Shown one piece after another: positions 28,259-37,036 of a stretch of 64,000 nucleotides of DNA. The notes under the pieces were generated by a model. That model saw nothing but the letters and a program-made list of their open reading frames with translations. It was not told the DNA's origin and did not search any database. The translations under genes and the position numbers were made by a program. Within the stretch, counting starts at the first letter, position 1; every line of letters begins with the position of its first letter. Origin of the DNA: Nocardioides panaciterrulae (GTDB taxonomy: Bacteria > Actinomycetota > Actinomycetes > Propionibacteriales > Nocardioidaceae); NCBI RefSeq assembly GCF_013409645.1, contig NZ_JACCBG010000001.1, forward strand, positions 3,160,001 through 3,224,000. Reading direction: 5' to 3'.

Positions 28259-28951
28259 ATGGAGAGCGTCCGGTACGTCGAGGTCGCGCGCGCCGAGTCC
28301 GAGCGCGGCGAGCTGGTGCTGCGCGAGCGCCGCGACGAGGGGGCACCGAGCGTGCTCGAGCTGCGCGCGAACGGCGTCTTCGTCATGGACACCCTCGAGA
28401 CCAGCACCGAGCAGGCGCTGGCCACCGCGGCGCTGGAGCTGGTCGAGGAGCCGCGCGCCGTGGTCGTCGCGGGACTCGGCCTCGGGTTCACGATGCACGA
28501 GGTGCTGCGCGACAGCCGGGTCGAGCGGTGCACGGTCGTCGAGATCGAGGAGGAGCTGGTCGCCTGGATGCGCAGCGGCACGATCCCCCACGGGCCGGCC
28601 CTGCTGGCCGACGAGCGGGTCACGGTCGTGGTCGCCGACATCGCGGTCGCGCTGGCCGAGGCCCGGCCCGCGTCGTACGACCTGCTGCTGCTCGACGTCG
28701 ACAACGGCCCCGGCTACTTGGTGCATGAGGAGAACGCCGCGCTCTACCGCGCGCCGTTCCTCACCAGCGCCCGGCGCGCGCTGCGTCCCGGCGGCGTGCT
28801 GGTGGTGTGGTCGGCGAACCCCGCCCCCGAGCTCGAGGACGCCGTGCGCGAGGTGTTCGGCGACGCCGAGGCCCGGCCGTACGACGTGCTCCTGCAGGAC
28901 CGTGACGAGCAGTACTGGCTCTACCTCGGCCGGCTGGCTGCCGCCGACTGA
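28259..28951 (+). CDS. Spermidine-synthase-like Rossmann-fold protein
   Basis: A 230-residue protein with a SAM-methyltransferase-type nucleotide-binding core: VVVAGLGLGFTMHEVL (motif I), CTVVEIEEELVAWM (acidic loop), DLLLLDVDNGPGYLVHEEN and a late ALRPGGVLVVWSANP. The early part ELRANGVFVMDTLETSTEQALATA resembles the N-terminal strand set of polyamine synthases. The usual DGGDG polyamine motif is absent (GLGLG instead), so polyamine synthesis is unlikely. ATG at 28259 has GGGAGGATGGGAG upstream. Role unknown. Confidence 0.7.
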   Translation: MESVRYVEVARAESERGELVLRERRDEGAPSVLELRANGVFVMDTLETSTEQALATAALELVEEPRAVVVAGLGLGFTMHEVLRDSRVERCTVVEIEEELVAWMRSGTIPHGPALLADERVTVVVADIAVALAEARPASYDLLLLDVDNGPGYLVHEENAALYRAPFLTSARRALRPGGVLVVWSANPAPELEDAVREVFGDAEARPYDVLLQDRDEQYWLYLGRLAAAD

Positions 28952-29008
28952 GCCCCACCGGGCCCACCGGGCCCGGCCGAGCCCCACCGAGTCGCCGGGG
29001 CGCAGCCG

Positions 29009-30454
29009 TCAGACCGGCGCGTTCAGGTCGAGCCCGCCGCCCCAGCCGGCGACCGCGCCGAGGACGAGCAGCCCGATCCCCAGCACCGCCAGCGCCGGCC
29101 CCACCCAGGGCCCCACCCAGGACGGGGCCCGCCGAGCGGCCGAGGTGGACGGCGTCGCGGGGGCGACGGCGGGTGGCAGCGCGAGCACGGCCACCGGCGC
29201 CAGCATCGCCAGCAGCGCGGGGTAGCCCCAGTCGAAGTCCATGCCGCTGTGCAGCAGCAGCGCCACCAGCGTGCACAGGGCGCCCAGGCGTACGGCGTCC
29301 CGCGAGCGCACGGCGCCGGGCAGGCCACGCAGCGCGGCCAGCAACACCAGCGCGAGCAGCACCACCAGCGGCACGATCAGCACCAGGCCGCCGTCGGCCG
29401 CGGCCTGCAGGTAGCCGTTGTGGGCGAACGCGGTCCCGACCCGGTCGTGCCGCGTGGTCGCGACGTCGGTGGCGCTGGCGAAGGAGTTGAACCCCGCCCC
29501 GGAGAACGGCCAGTGCTCGAAGATCCGGAACGCCCGGCGCCAGTCCTCGATCCGCTGCACGCCGTTGCCCACCAGGCTGGCCGCGCGGGCCTGCGTCGCC
29601 GCGGTGGGGGCGATCCGCTCGGTGAAGAACGGGGGCCCGCTCAGCGCCACCGTGACGCCCCACGCGAGCGCCAGGCCGCCGAGCACGTGCAGGTGGCGGC
29701 GGCGCAGCAGGACCAGCAGCAGCACCACCGCGAGCGCCAGCGCCATCTGGGAGCCGCGGCTGGTCGTGAAGACCGTTCCGGCCACGCACAGCGGGGTCAC
29801 GGTCCAGCCCAGCAGCGCGACCGGTCGCCCGGCCGCGATCGCGCCGAGGCCCAGCACCGCGCCGGCGGCGAGGAAGATCCCGGCCTGGTTGTGCCAGTAG
29901 AAGGTGCCCTCGAAGAGCTTCATCGGGTCCTGCCGCCCCCACCACGGCAGCCACCCGAGCGCGAACTGCGCGCCCGCGGCCCCCAGCACCCCGGTGAGCA
30001 GCAGCAGCCGGCGGCCCGGCGTACGAGCCCAGGCGAGCAGCACCAGCCCGAGCTCGGCGGCGAAGGCGTACGACGCCGCGTCGTCCCCGCCGGCCCACCC
30101 CGTCGGCGCGGTCAGCACGACCGCCAGCGCAGCCAGCCCGACCGCGTGCGCCGGGACGGTCGCCAGCGGCGGAAGCACCCGCCAGGGACGCACGGTCACG
30201 ATCGCGGCCACCAGCAGCAGGCAGCCGATCGAGAGCACGTGGGGCTCCCGCCCCCCGGTGCCCCAGGTCAGGTAGGTCGCCCACCACGCCACCGTCGCCA
30301 CCACCGCGGCGTCCGGCAGCCAGGAGACCGACCGGGCCCGGGCGCCGGCCCACGGCGACCGGCCCTGCGTGGCCCCCTGCGGGGCGTCCTGCGCGGCGCC
30401 CTGGGGGCGGTCCGCGACGGGGGCGCCGGGGGCTGCGGTGGTCGAGACGCTCAC
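29009..30454 (-). CDS. O-antigen ligase/polymerase family membrane protein
   Basis: A 481-residue membrane protein with about 12 spans. The family mark is the periplasmic loop and following helix: RRAFRIFEHWPFSGAGFNSF, then HNGYLQAAADGGLVLIVPLV, typical of WaaL/Wzy_C proteins. Such enzymes join or polymerise lipid-linked glycans at the outer face of the membrane. No glycosyltransferase genes are adjacent, so the glycan is unknown. The first 40 residues form a Gln/Pro/Ala-rich cytoplasmic tail. Its start faces fumC, with 98 bp between. Confidence 0.82.
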   Translation of the reverse strand: MSVSTTAAPGAPVADRPQGAAQDAPQGATQGRSPWAGARARSVSWLPDAAVVATVAWWATYLTWGTGGREPHVLSIGCLLLVAAIVTVRPWRVLPPLATVPAHAVGLAALAVVLTAPTGWAGGDDAASYAFAAELGLVLLAWARTPGRRLLLLTGVLGAAGAQFALGWLPWWGRQDPMKLFEGTFYWHNQAGIFLAAGAVLGLGAIAAGRPVALLGWTVTPLCVAGTVFTTSRGSQMALALAVVLLLVLLRRRHLHVLGGLALAWGVTVALSGPPFFTERIAPTAATQARAASLVGNGVQRIEDWRRAFRIFEHWPFSGAGFNSFASATDVATTRHDRVGTAFAHNGYLQAAADGGLVLIVPLVVLLALVLLAALRGLPGAVRSRDAVRLGALCTLVALLLHSGMDFDWGYPALLAMLAPVAVLALPPAVAPATPSTSAARRAPSWVGPWVGPALAVLGIGLLVLGAVAGWGGGLDLNAPV

Positions 30455-30552
30455 GTCCGTTGCATCGGCGTCGTCCGACGTCGACTTGACCCTGCGGGGC
30501 GCGCGACCGACGCCACGTGTCGCCCACGCGCCCCGTGGGTACGGTCGAAGAC

Positions 30553-31953
30553 GTGAGCAGCACAGACACCGAAGGCGAGTTCCGCACCGAGCACGACTCC
30601 ATGGGCGAGGTCCGCGTCCCCCGCGACGCCCTGTGGCGGGCGCAGACGCAGCGGGCGGTGGAGAACTTCCCGATCAGCGGCGTCACCCTCGAACCGCGGC
30701 ACCTCCAGGCGCTCGCGCTGGTGAAGTCGAGCGCGGCCCGGGTCAACGGCGAGCTCGGTGTGCTCGACGCCGAGAAGGTCCAGGCCATCACGGCGGCGGC
30801 CGAGCGGGTGCGCGCCGGCGAGGTCGACGACCACTTCCCGCTCGACGTGTTCCAGACGGGGTCGGGCACCAGCTCCAACATGAACATGAACGAGGTGCTC
30901 GCCAGCCTCGCCGCCCGCGCCGGCGTGGAGGTGCACCCCAACGACCACGTCAACGCCAGCCAGTCCTCCAACGACACGTTCCCCACCTCGATCCACGTCG
31001 CGGCCTCGCTGGCCGTCGTCGAGGACCTGCTCCCCGCGCTCGCGACCCTCGAGCGCAGCCTGGCGGCCAAGGCCGAGGAGTTCGGCGGCCTGGTGAAGTC
31101 CGGCCGGACCCACCTGATGGACGCCACCCCGGTGATGCTCGGCCAGGAGTTCGGCGGCTACGCCGCGACCGTGCGCTACGCCGGGGAGCGGCTCGAGGCC
31201 GTGCTCCCCCGGGTCCGGGAGCTGCCGCTGGGCGGCACCGCGGTCGGCACCGGCATCAACACCCCGCCCGGCTTCTCCGCCCGGGTGATCGAGGTGCTCG
31301 CCGAGACCACCGGCCAGCCGTTCACCGAGGCCCGCGACCACTTCGAGGCGCAGGGCACCCGCGACTCGCTGGTCGAGCTCAGCGGGGTGCTCAAGACGAT
31401 CGCCGTGGGCCTGACCAAGATCTGCAACGACCTGCGCTGGATGTCCTCCGGCCCGACGACGGGCCTCGCCGAGATCCACCTGCCCGACCTGCAGCCCGGC
31501 TCGAGCATCATGCCCGGCAAGGTGAACCCGGTGCTGCCCGAGGCCACGCTGATGGTGTGCGCGCAGGTGATCGGCAACGACACCGCTGTCACCGTGGCCG
31601 GTGCCAGCGGCAGCTTCGAGCTCAACGTCGCGATGCCGGTCATCGCCCGCAACCTGCTGGAGTCGATCCGGCTGCTGTCCACGTCGACGGTGCTGCTGGC
31701 CGGCCGCTGCGTTGACGGGATCACCGCCGACGTCGAGCGGATGCGGCAGTACGCCGCCTCCTCGCCCTCGGTGGTCACCCCGTTGAACAAGTACCTCGGC
31801 TACGAGAACGCCGCCAAGGTCGCCAAGCAGGCCCTCGCCGACGGCGCGACCATCCGGGACACCGTGTTGAAGCTCGGCTTCGTCGAGCGGGGCGAGCTCA
31901 CCGAGGAGCAGCTGGACGAGGCGCTCGACCTGGAGAGCATGACCCACCCCTGA
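30553..31953 (+). CDS. fumC: Fumarate hydratase, class II
   Basis: A 466-residue oxygen-stable fumarase of the aspartase/fumarase superfamily. Motifs: [16 protein letters not shown], catalytic His region [17 protein letters not shown], and the signature loop [11 protein letters not shown] with the catalytic Ser. I chose the GTG at 30553 ([20 protein letters not shown]); an upstream ATG adds 12 residues. It is convergent with the PKD-type gene. Together with fumA at 22243 the strain has both fumarase classes. Confidence 0.96.
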   Translation: MSSTDTEGEFRTEHDSMGEVRVPRDALWRAQTQRAVENFPISGVTLEPRHLQALALVKSSAARVNGELGVLDAEKVQAITAAAERVRAGEVDDHFPLDVFQTGSGTSSNMNMNEVLASLAARAGVEVHPNDHVNASQSSNDTFPTSIHVAASLAVVEDLLPALATLERSLAAKAEEFGGLVKSGRTHLMDATPVMLGQEFGGYAATVRYAGERLEAVLPRVRELPLGGTAVGTGINTPPGFSARVIEVLAETTGQPFTEARDHFEAQGTRDSLVELSGVLKTIAVGLTKICNDLRWMSSGPTTGLAEIHLPDLQPGSSIMPGKVNPVLPEATLMVCAQVIGNDTAVTVAGASGSFELNVAMPVIARNLLESIRLLSTSTVLLAGRCVDGITADVERMRQYAASSPSVVTPLNKYLGYENAAKVAKQALADGATIRDTVLKLGFVERGELTEEQLDEALDLESMTHP

Positions 31954-31974
31954 CCCGCGGGGCCGGTGCGGGGA

Positions 31975-33372
31975 TCAGGGGCCGGTCAGCAGCTGCCGGT
32001 GCACGGTGGTGGAGGAGTTGCGCGCGCCGTCGCGCGCCACGACCCGCACCGCCAGGCGGCCCTGCCGCACCGAGCCCAGCGAGCAGAGCCAGCGCCCGGC
32101 GGACGTCGGAAGCACCGTCACCGGGCGGGCCTTGCGCCAGGCCCGGTCCCGGCTGGCCGCCGGCTCCCAGCGGCCGCGGCCGGGACGGTAGGCGTACCAG
32201 CCCGACCCCCGCCGCTGGACCGCCTCGACCCGGACGACCGCGACCCCGGTGCCCACGTCCACGGCCCGGCCGTGCACGACCCGCCAGCGGCGGGCGGCCT
32301 CCGGGTGCCGGGTGGGCAGGTGCAGGCTCACCGAGGGGGCCACGTCGTCCCGGCTGACCGTGACCGGGTTCGCCCCGACCCGGGCGCGGTTGCCCGCCTC
32401 GTCGACCAGCACCACCCGCGGCGTGAACACCCCGGCCCCGGCGTACACGTGCTCGACCTCCGCGTCCACCGGCCAGGGCGACCGGCTGCCGTCGCCCCAG
32501 ACCACCGAGCGCCGGATGTCCTCCGCGGCGCTTAGGTCGTCGTGCAGGGCGAGCTCGGTGATCCCGACGCGGGTGAATGTGGCCCAGCCGGCGGTCGGGC
32601 TCGCGGAGAACACCCCGGTGGGCGCGACGTGGTCGCCGACCACGACCGCCCCGACCGGCAGCACCGCCGCGTTGCCCGCCTGGTCGACCAGCCGGACCGT
32701 GGGGTGCCACAGCCCCGGGCCCGGGTAGCGGTGGTCGAGGCTCCTGCCGGTCCAACGCTCCCGGGGCGACCCGTCCCCCCACCTGACGAAGCGGCCGATG
32801 TCCGCGCGAGCTGAGGTGTCGTCCTGGAGCGCGGTCCAGGCCAGGGTCGCCACCCGGTGCCTGCGGTCGAGCCGGAAGGTCCCGGTCGGCGCGGTCAGGT
32901 CGGGCAGCCGCACCGAGACCCGGCTCGCCGGGCCGCGCACCCTGTCGTGGTACGGCGTGACCGCGACCTGGACCCGCGTGCCCGCGGGCTCGTCGACCGC
33001 CGCCGTCCAGCGGGTGCCGGTGAGGCTCGCCCGGTCCAGGACGGCGCCGGTGGCGACGTCCTCGGCGCTGACCCGGAACGACGACGTGGCGCTGCCGGCC
33101 TGCCAGGAGGTCGTGACCTGGTAGCCGTCCGGGCCCAGGGTGACCGCGTCGACAGCGAGCCGGGTCACGCCGGCCGGAGGAGTCGGCGGCTGTGCGCCGG
33201 CCGCCACGGCCGGCGGTGGCGCCAGCGCGGCCGGTACCAGCGCCGGAAGCCCGACTGCCCCGACGAGCACTCCGAGGACCGCCCGGACGAGCCGACCGGA
33301 CACGGGACGACCGTCCGGCGCCGCCGCGCCGCACGCAGCGCCGCGCGCGGTCGGCGGACGGCAGCTCATCAC
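31975..33372 (-). CDS. Secreted PKD/Ig-like repeat protein of unknown function
   Basis: A 465-residue exported protein. A long Sec signal ends near residue 58 (ALVPAALAPPPAVAAGA). It is followed by a fibronectin-like segment (SWQAGSATSSFRVSAEDVATG) and two PKD-like repeats: VRWGDGSPRE ... HRYPGPGLW ... RLVDQAGN and VVWGDGSRSP ... HVYAGAGVF ... VLVDEAGN. The C-terminal 110 residues form another beta-rich module. PKD repeats usually mediate adhesion or polysaccharide binding. There is no catalytic domain or cell-wall sorting motif. It is convergent with fumC, 21 bp apart. Confidence 0.72.
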   Translation of the reverse strand: MMSCRPPTARGAACGAAAPDGRPVSGRLVRAVLGVLVGAVGLPALVPAALAPPPAVAAGAQPPTPPAGVTRLAVDAVTLGPDGYQVTTSWQAGSATSSFRVSAEDVATGAVLDRASLTGTRWTAAVDEPAGTRVQVAVTPYHDRVRGPASRVSVRLPDLTAPTGTFRLDRRHRVATLAWTALQDDTSARADIGRFVRWGDGSPRERWTGRSLDHRYPGPGLWHPTVRLVDQAGNAAVLPVGAVVVGDHVAPTGVFSASPTAGWATFTRVGITELALHDDLSAAEDIRRSVVWGDGSRSPWPVDAEVEHVYAGAGVFTPRVVLVDEAGNRARVGANPVTVSRDDVAPSVSLHLPTRHPEAARRWRVVHGRAVDVGTGVAVVRVEAVQRRGSGWYAYRPGRGRWEPAASRDRAWRKARPVTVLPTSAGRWLCSLGSVRQGRLAVRVVARDGARNSSTTVHRQLLTGP

Positions 33373-33591
33373 GGGCCTCCCTCGCGGCGCGTGGCGGGAG
33401 CCGGGTCGTGCGACCCGGCCCGCCTGTCACGGTAGGCAGGGGGACGGGCCCGTGTCCGCCGTTCGGCCGGTTCCGGGCGCGGCCTTCACGCGACCGTCAG
33501 CGTGCGCTGCGACGATCCGGACAGGTTCCTCGCGCGGTTCCTGCCGGGACTCGGGTGAGCGCTGGGACGCCGAGGTCGGGGCACGGACTCC

Positions 33592-34128
33592 TCAGACGGA
33601 TCCGATGATCGCCCTGCGACTCTCGTCGTACTCAGCCTGCGTGATCATCCCTCGGTCCAGGAGCGCCGTGAGCTCGGTCAGCCGCTCGGCCGCGGGCGGG
33701 GGCGAGGGTGAGGGAGCCGCACTCTGCGGCGCAGGTCGCAGGTTGGCGGCCAGATAAGTGCTTTCCAACCCGTCATCGGTGAGCAATGTCATTTGCGTGG
33801 CGAGGTTGGGATCCATCCCGGACTGACTCGCGAGCCGCCGGGCGGTGCTCACCTTCCAGGCCAGAACGCCCAGCCCGACCAAGGCACCGATCACGGCCAA
33901 GAACACGATGGCACCAGTCGCGCCACTCCCGGAAGCCCCCTCACCGGGCCAGGACGCGACCCAGGTTCCATTCACCTTGGTGCACGTCGGCGGCACCCCG
34001 CCGTGGTTGACTGCCCGGTCGAGGCATCGTTGGAGGCCGCCGCGAGCGTGCGCCGCGGTGGCAGGGCCGAACACAATCAGGGCGAGAACGACGCCAGTCA
34101 CACTGAACGCTCGACCGGGCCGCAACAT
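33592..34128 (-). CDS. Membrane protein with C-terminal SHOCT domain
   Basis: A 178-residue protein. A signal peptide or span is at about residues 8-28, a Cys-containing loop (RCLDRAVNHGGVPPTCTKVNGTW, quoted in part) follows, a second span is at 72-93 (TGAIVFLAVIGALVGLGVLAW), and the cytoplasmic tail ends in a SHOCT domain (LTELTALLDRGMITQAEYDE). Base composition is less GC-rich than the neighbours, and codons such as AGT, ACT and TTT appear, which suggests later acquisition. SHOCT domains are thought to aid oligomerisation; the function is unknown. Confidence 0.7.
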   Translation of the reverse strand: MLRPGRAFSVTGVVLALIVFGPATAAHARGGLQRCLDRAVNHGGVPPTCTKVNGTWVASWPGEGASGSGATGAIVFLAVIGALVGLGVLAWKVSTARRLASQSGMDPNLATQMTLLTDDGLESTYLAANLRPAPQSAAPSPSPPPAAERLTELTALLDRGMITQAEYDESRRAIIGSV

Positions 34129-34302
34129 GGCGGCATGGTACCTAGGCCGCGCCGCCTGTTCACCGCTTTGGGAGTCACCAGGTCAGGCGCACGCGTCACC
34201 CCTCGGACTCGCCCCTGCCCTCCATGCGCATCCGGCGCGCATCGCTGACAGAACCATGGCCCGGCGCGTCAGTGAACGGGGACATCCATGCCAGAGACCG
34301 CG

Positions 34303-34340
34303 GACACGAGATGTCGGATTTCCGGGGACATCTCGGTGTC
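34303..34340 (-). terminator. Hairpin downstream of the transglycosylase gene
   Basis: GACACGAGATGTC (34303-34315) pairs with GACATCTCGGTGTC (34327-34340), 13 base pairs with one bulged G and an 11-nt loop. It lies 10 bp after the stop of the secreted transglycosylase gene (34350). The rest of the 34129-34349 gap holds no recognisable gene. Confidence 0.7.
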
Positions 34341-34349
34341 ACATCCCAG

Positions 34350-35009
34350 TCAGTACCAGCCGTGCCCGTTCTTGAACGCCATCGCGCCGCACGGGGAGCC
34401 GTAGGAGTCGCGGATGTAGCCCAAGCCCCACTTGATCTGGGTGGCCGCGTTGGTCGCCCAGTCCGGGCCGGCCGAGGCCATCTTCGAGCCGGGCAGCGCC
34501 TGCGGGATGCCGTACGCCGAGGAGGTCGGGTTGTCCGCGTCGACGCGCCAGCCGCTCTCGCCGGTCCACAGCTGGTCGAGGCAGCCGTACTGGTCGCTGG
34601 AGAAGCCGAACTGCGGCATCAGCGCCTTCGCGATGTCGCGCGGGTCCTGCGAGGCCAGGGTCTCGTGGTGGTGGTGAGTCACCGCGGGGCTCTTCTCGGC
34701 GGCGAGCTCGGCCTGCTTGGCCGGGTCGGCGGCCTGCCGGCGGTCGGAGGAGCGGGAGATCACCGGCGCGCGGTCGCTCAGGTCCTGGGTCGTGGCCGGG
34801 TGGTAGTCCTGGCCTAGGTCCTGCGCGGCGTTGGTGACCGTCGCGGGGCTGCTGGAGAAGGTTCCGGCGGAGACCGCCGCACCCGTTGCGGCGACCGCGA
34901 CGGAGGAGAGGATCAGGGTGTTGCGCAGGGCCCTCTTGGGGGCCTCGGTGACGACGTTGGGGGTCGGGAGCTGGCGGTGCTTCGGGGCGTACTTGGCTCG
35001 CTTCGGCAC
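34350..35009 (-). CDS. Secreted lytic-transglycosylase-like protein
   Basis: A 219-residue exported protein. After a basic N-terminus a signal segment lies at about 29-50 (NTLILSSVAVAATGAAVSAG). A His/Gln/Asp-rich linker follows, then a C-terminal SLT-like domain: CLDQLWTGESGWRVDADNPT with the catalytic Glu in GESGW, SSAYGIPQALPGSKM, and IKWGLGYIRDSYGSPCGA. Two Cys probably form a disulfide. Such proteins cleave peptidoglycan and act in growth or resuscitation. GTG at 35009 is assumed; the only strong ribosome-binding site upstream serves an ATG at 35033 that is closed by a stop after four codons. Confidence 0.85.
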   Translation of the reverse strand: MPKRAKYAPKHRQLPTPNVVTEAPKRALRNTLILSSVAVAATGAAVSAGTFSSSPATVTNAAQDLGQDYHPATTQDLSDRAPVISRSSDRRQAADPAKQAELAAEKSPAVTHHHHETLASQDPRDIAKALMPQFGFSSDQYGCLDQLWTGESGWRVDADNPTSSAYGIPQALPGSKMASAGPDWATNAATQIKWGLGYIRDSYGSPCGAMAFKNGHGWY

Positions 35010-35203
35010 AGGGGTATCTCACGGGGTAGACATCGGGGGTCCTCTTCGCGCCCGAGTCCTCACGCGATCACGCGAGGTCACGAAAAGATCACGGGTCACC
35101 TTGCACGAGCGCGCGAGGGACTGCAAACCGAACGGCCCAAATTGGGGGGACTTCTGGGGGAAATGTGACCCCGGACTCGCCCCATAGATCCCTTCAGTCA
35201 CAA
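35010..35203 (-). promoter_or_regulatory. Long structured 5' leader of the transglycosylase gene
   Basis: About 190 bp upstream of the GTG are gene-free. Reading the minus strand, TGTGAC and GTCACA enclose a 35-41 nt element at 35163-35203, and further down there is a run of five CGTGA or GGTGA units between about 35050 and 35100 (CCGTGATC, CGTGACC, CGTGATC, CGTGAGG). A 4-codon ORF (ATGTCTACCCCGTGA, 35033-35019) with a GAGG site precedes the GTG in the same frame. Transglycosylase and Rpf genes of actinobacteria often carry c-di-AMP (ydaO) riboswitches or Crp sites; I cannot match this leader to either. Confidence 0.4.
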
Positions 35204-35220
35204 CTACCCCAACAGACACA

Positions 35221-35261
35221 GCAACCCCGCGCCGCCCCCAAGGGGTACGACGCGGGGTTGC
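35221..35261 (-). terminator. Hairpin downstream of phoH
   Basis: GCAACCCCGCG (35221-35231) pairs with CGCGGGGTTGC (35251-35261), an 11-bp stem with a 19-nt loop. It lies 54 bp after the phoH stop, in the gap before the transglycosylase leader. Confidence 0.75.
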
Positions 35262-35275
35262 GGGAACGGGCCACC

Positions 35276-35311
35276 CCGTTCGGACCGGCCCGTTCGGACC
35301 GGCCCGTTCGG
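35276..35311. repeat. Tandem 14-bp repeat downstream of phoH
   Basis: CCCGTTCGGACCGG occurs twice in full and once in part (35276-35311), directly after the phoH stop codon. It is a simple local tandem repeat between the gene and its terminator. Confidence 0.7.
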
Positions 35312-35314
35312 GTG

Positions 35315-36751
35315 TCAGAGGGTCACGTGCTCGAGCATCTCGGTGACCAGCGCCGCGATCGGCGAGCGCTCGGAGCGGGTCAGGGTCACGTGCGCGAACA
35401 GCGGGTGCCCCTTGAGCTTCTCGATCACCGCGACCACACCGTCGTGGCGGCCGACCCGGAGGTTGTCGCGCTGGGCGACATCGTGGGTGAGCACCACCTT
35501 GGAGTTGGCGCCGATCCGCGACAGCACGGTCAGCAGCACGTTGCGCTCCAGCGACTGCGCCTCGTCGACGATCACGAAGGCGTCGTGCAGCGACCGGCCG
35601 CGGATGTGGGTCAGCGGCAGCACCTCGAGCATGCCGCGGTCGAGGATCTCCTCGATCACGTCCGGGGAGGTGATCGCGCCGAGGGTGTCGAAGACCGCCT
35701 GGCCCCAGGGCGACATCTTCTCCGACTCCGACCCGGGCAGGTAGCCCAGCTCCTGGCCGCCGACGGCGAACAACGGGCGGAACACCACGACCTTCTTGTG
35801 CTGGCGGCGCTCCATGACGGCCTCGAGCCCGGCGCACAGCGCCAGCGCGGACTTGCCGGTGCCGGCCCGGCCGCCCAGCGAGACGATCCCGACCTCGGGG
35901 TCGAGCAGCATCTCGAGCGCGACCCGCTGCTCGGCCGAGCGGCCGTGCAGGCCGAACACCTCGCGGTCGCCCCGGACCAGGTGCACCTGCTTGTCCGCAC
36001 CGACCCGGCCCAACGCCGTCCCCCGCTCGGAGAGCAGCACCAGGCCCTGGTGGCAGGGCAGGTCGCGGGCCTCGGCGAGGTCGAGCACGCCGTCGTCGTA
36101 CAGCTCGTCGAGGTCGGCGGCGGCCACGTCGAGCTCGGCCATGCCGGAGTAGCCGGTGTCGGAGTCGGAGATCGCCTCGGCGCGGTACTCCTGGGCGTCG
36201 AGGCCGACCGCGGACGCCTTGATCCGCAGCGGCAGGTCCTTGGAGACCAGCGTGACCGCGTGCCCCTCGTTTGCCAGGTTGCGGGCGACCGCGAGGATGC
36301 GGGTGTCGTTGTCGCCGAGCCGGAAGCCGGAGGGCAGCGACGCGGGGTCGGTGTGGTTCAGCTCGACCCGGATCGTGCCGCCCTCATCCCCGATCGGGAC
36401 GGCCTGGTCGAGGCGGCCGTGGACGATGCGCAGCTCGTCGAGCAGCCGCAGGGCGGTGCGTGCGAAGAAGCCCAGCTCGGGGTGGTGCCGCTTGCCCTCC
36501 AGCTCGGTGATCACCACCACCGGCAGCACCACCTCGTGCTCGGCGAACCGACGCGGCGCGCCGGGGTCGGCGAGCAGCACGCTGGTGTCGAGCACGTAGG
36601 TCCGCACCGCCGGCGCCTCGGGCGTCCGGGCGCGGGCCCGGGCGCGGGTGCGGGTGGCCCCACCGGGGCTGTTCTGCTGAGTGGCCTGCTGGGTGGCCTG
36701 CTGGGTGGTCTGGGTCTGCTGAGCCTGCGACGGCACGATGTCACCCCTCAC
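35315..36751 (-). CDS. phoH: PIN-PhoH (PhoH2) family protein
   Basis: A 478-residue protein with two domains. Residues about 50-170 form a PIN nuclease domain ([37 protein letters not shown] carry its acidic residues). Residues about 255-475 form the PhoH ATPase: Walker [30 protein letters not shown] and Walker [12 protein letters not shown]. PhoH2 proteins of mycobacteria unwind and cleave RNA. The first 35 residues hold a Gln/Thr repeat ([10 protein letters not shown]), unusual and probably disordered. ATG at 36751; the 285 bp upstream hold no gene. Confidence 0.92.
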   Translation of the reverse strand: MRGDIVPSQAQQTQTTQQATQQATQQNSPGGATRTRARARARTPEAPAVRTYVLDTSVLLADPGAPRRFAEHEVVLPVVVITELEGKRHHPELGFFARTALRLLDELRIVHGRLDQAVPIGDEGGTIRVELNHTDPASLPSGFRLGDNDTRILAVARNLANEGHAVTLVSKDLPLRIKASAVGLDAQEYRAEAISDSDTGYSGMAELDVAAADLDELYDDGVLDLAEARDLPCHQGLVLLSERGTALGRVGADKQVHLVRGDREVFGLHGRSAEQRVALEMLLDPEVGIVSLGGRAGTGKSALALCAGLEAVMERRQHKKVVVFRPLFAVGGQELGYLPGSESEKMSPWGQAVFDTLGAITSPDVIEEILDRGMLEVLPLTHIRGRSLHDAFVIVDEAQSLERNVLLTVLSRIGANSKVVLTHDVAQRDNLRVGRHDGVVAVIEKLKGHPLFAHVTLTRSERSPIAALVTEMLEHVTL

Positions 36752-37036
36752 GGACCGACGCGCGCACTCCTCGCCCCGGTCCTAGTTCACACTGGTGGAC
36801 CGGGCAGCCCGAGGACCGGAGTGCCGGCCCCCTCCCCCGCGGCAGGGGTCCACCCGCCGTGCGGTGCAGTCGTGAACGTCCACGAACGAGCCTCCCGATG
36901 CGGAGAGCTTCCCCACTCCCCGATACCCCGGAAGGTACGCCTGCATGCGGTGCCGACGACACGACACGCCCGAACGCGCGGGTGAACACGACGTGGCGGT
37001 CGGGTGGCGCGGGCCGGGGACTCCTACAGCGGCCGG

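Noticed and set aside
28259..28951. Spermidine synthase (speE)
   Set aside because: The polyamine-site motif is not present and no speD or polyamine gene is adjacent; only the Rossmann core is shared.
35010..35203. c-di-AMP (ydaO-yuaA) riboswitch upstream of the transglycosylase gene
   Set aside because: The context is right, but I could not find the conserved core elements of that riboswitch, so it is listed only as an unassigned leader.
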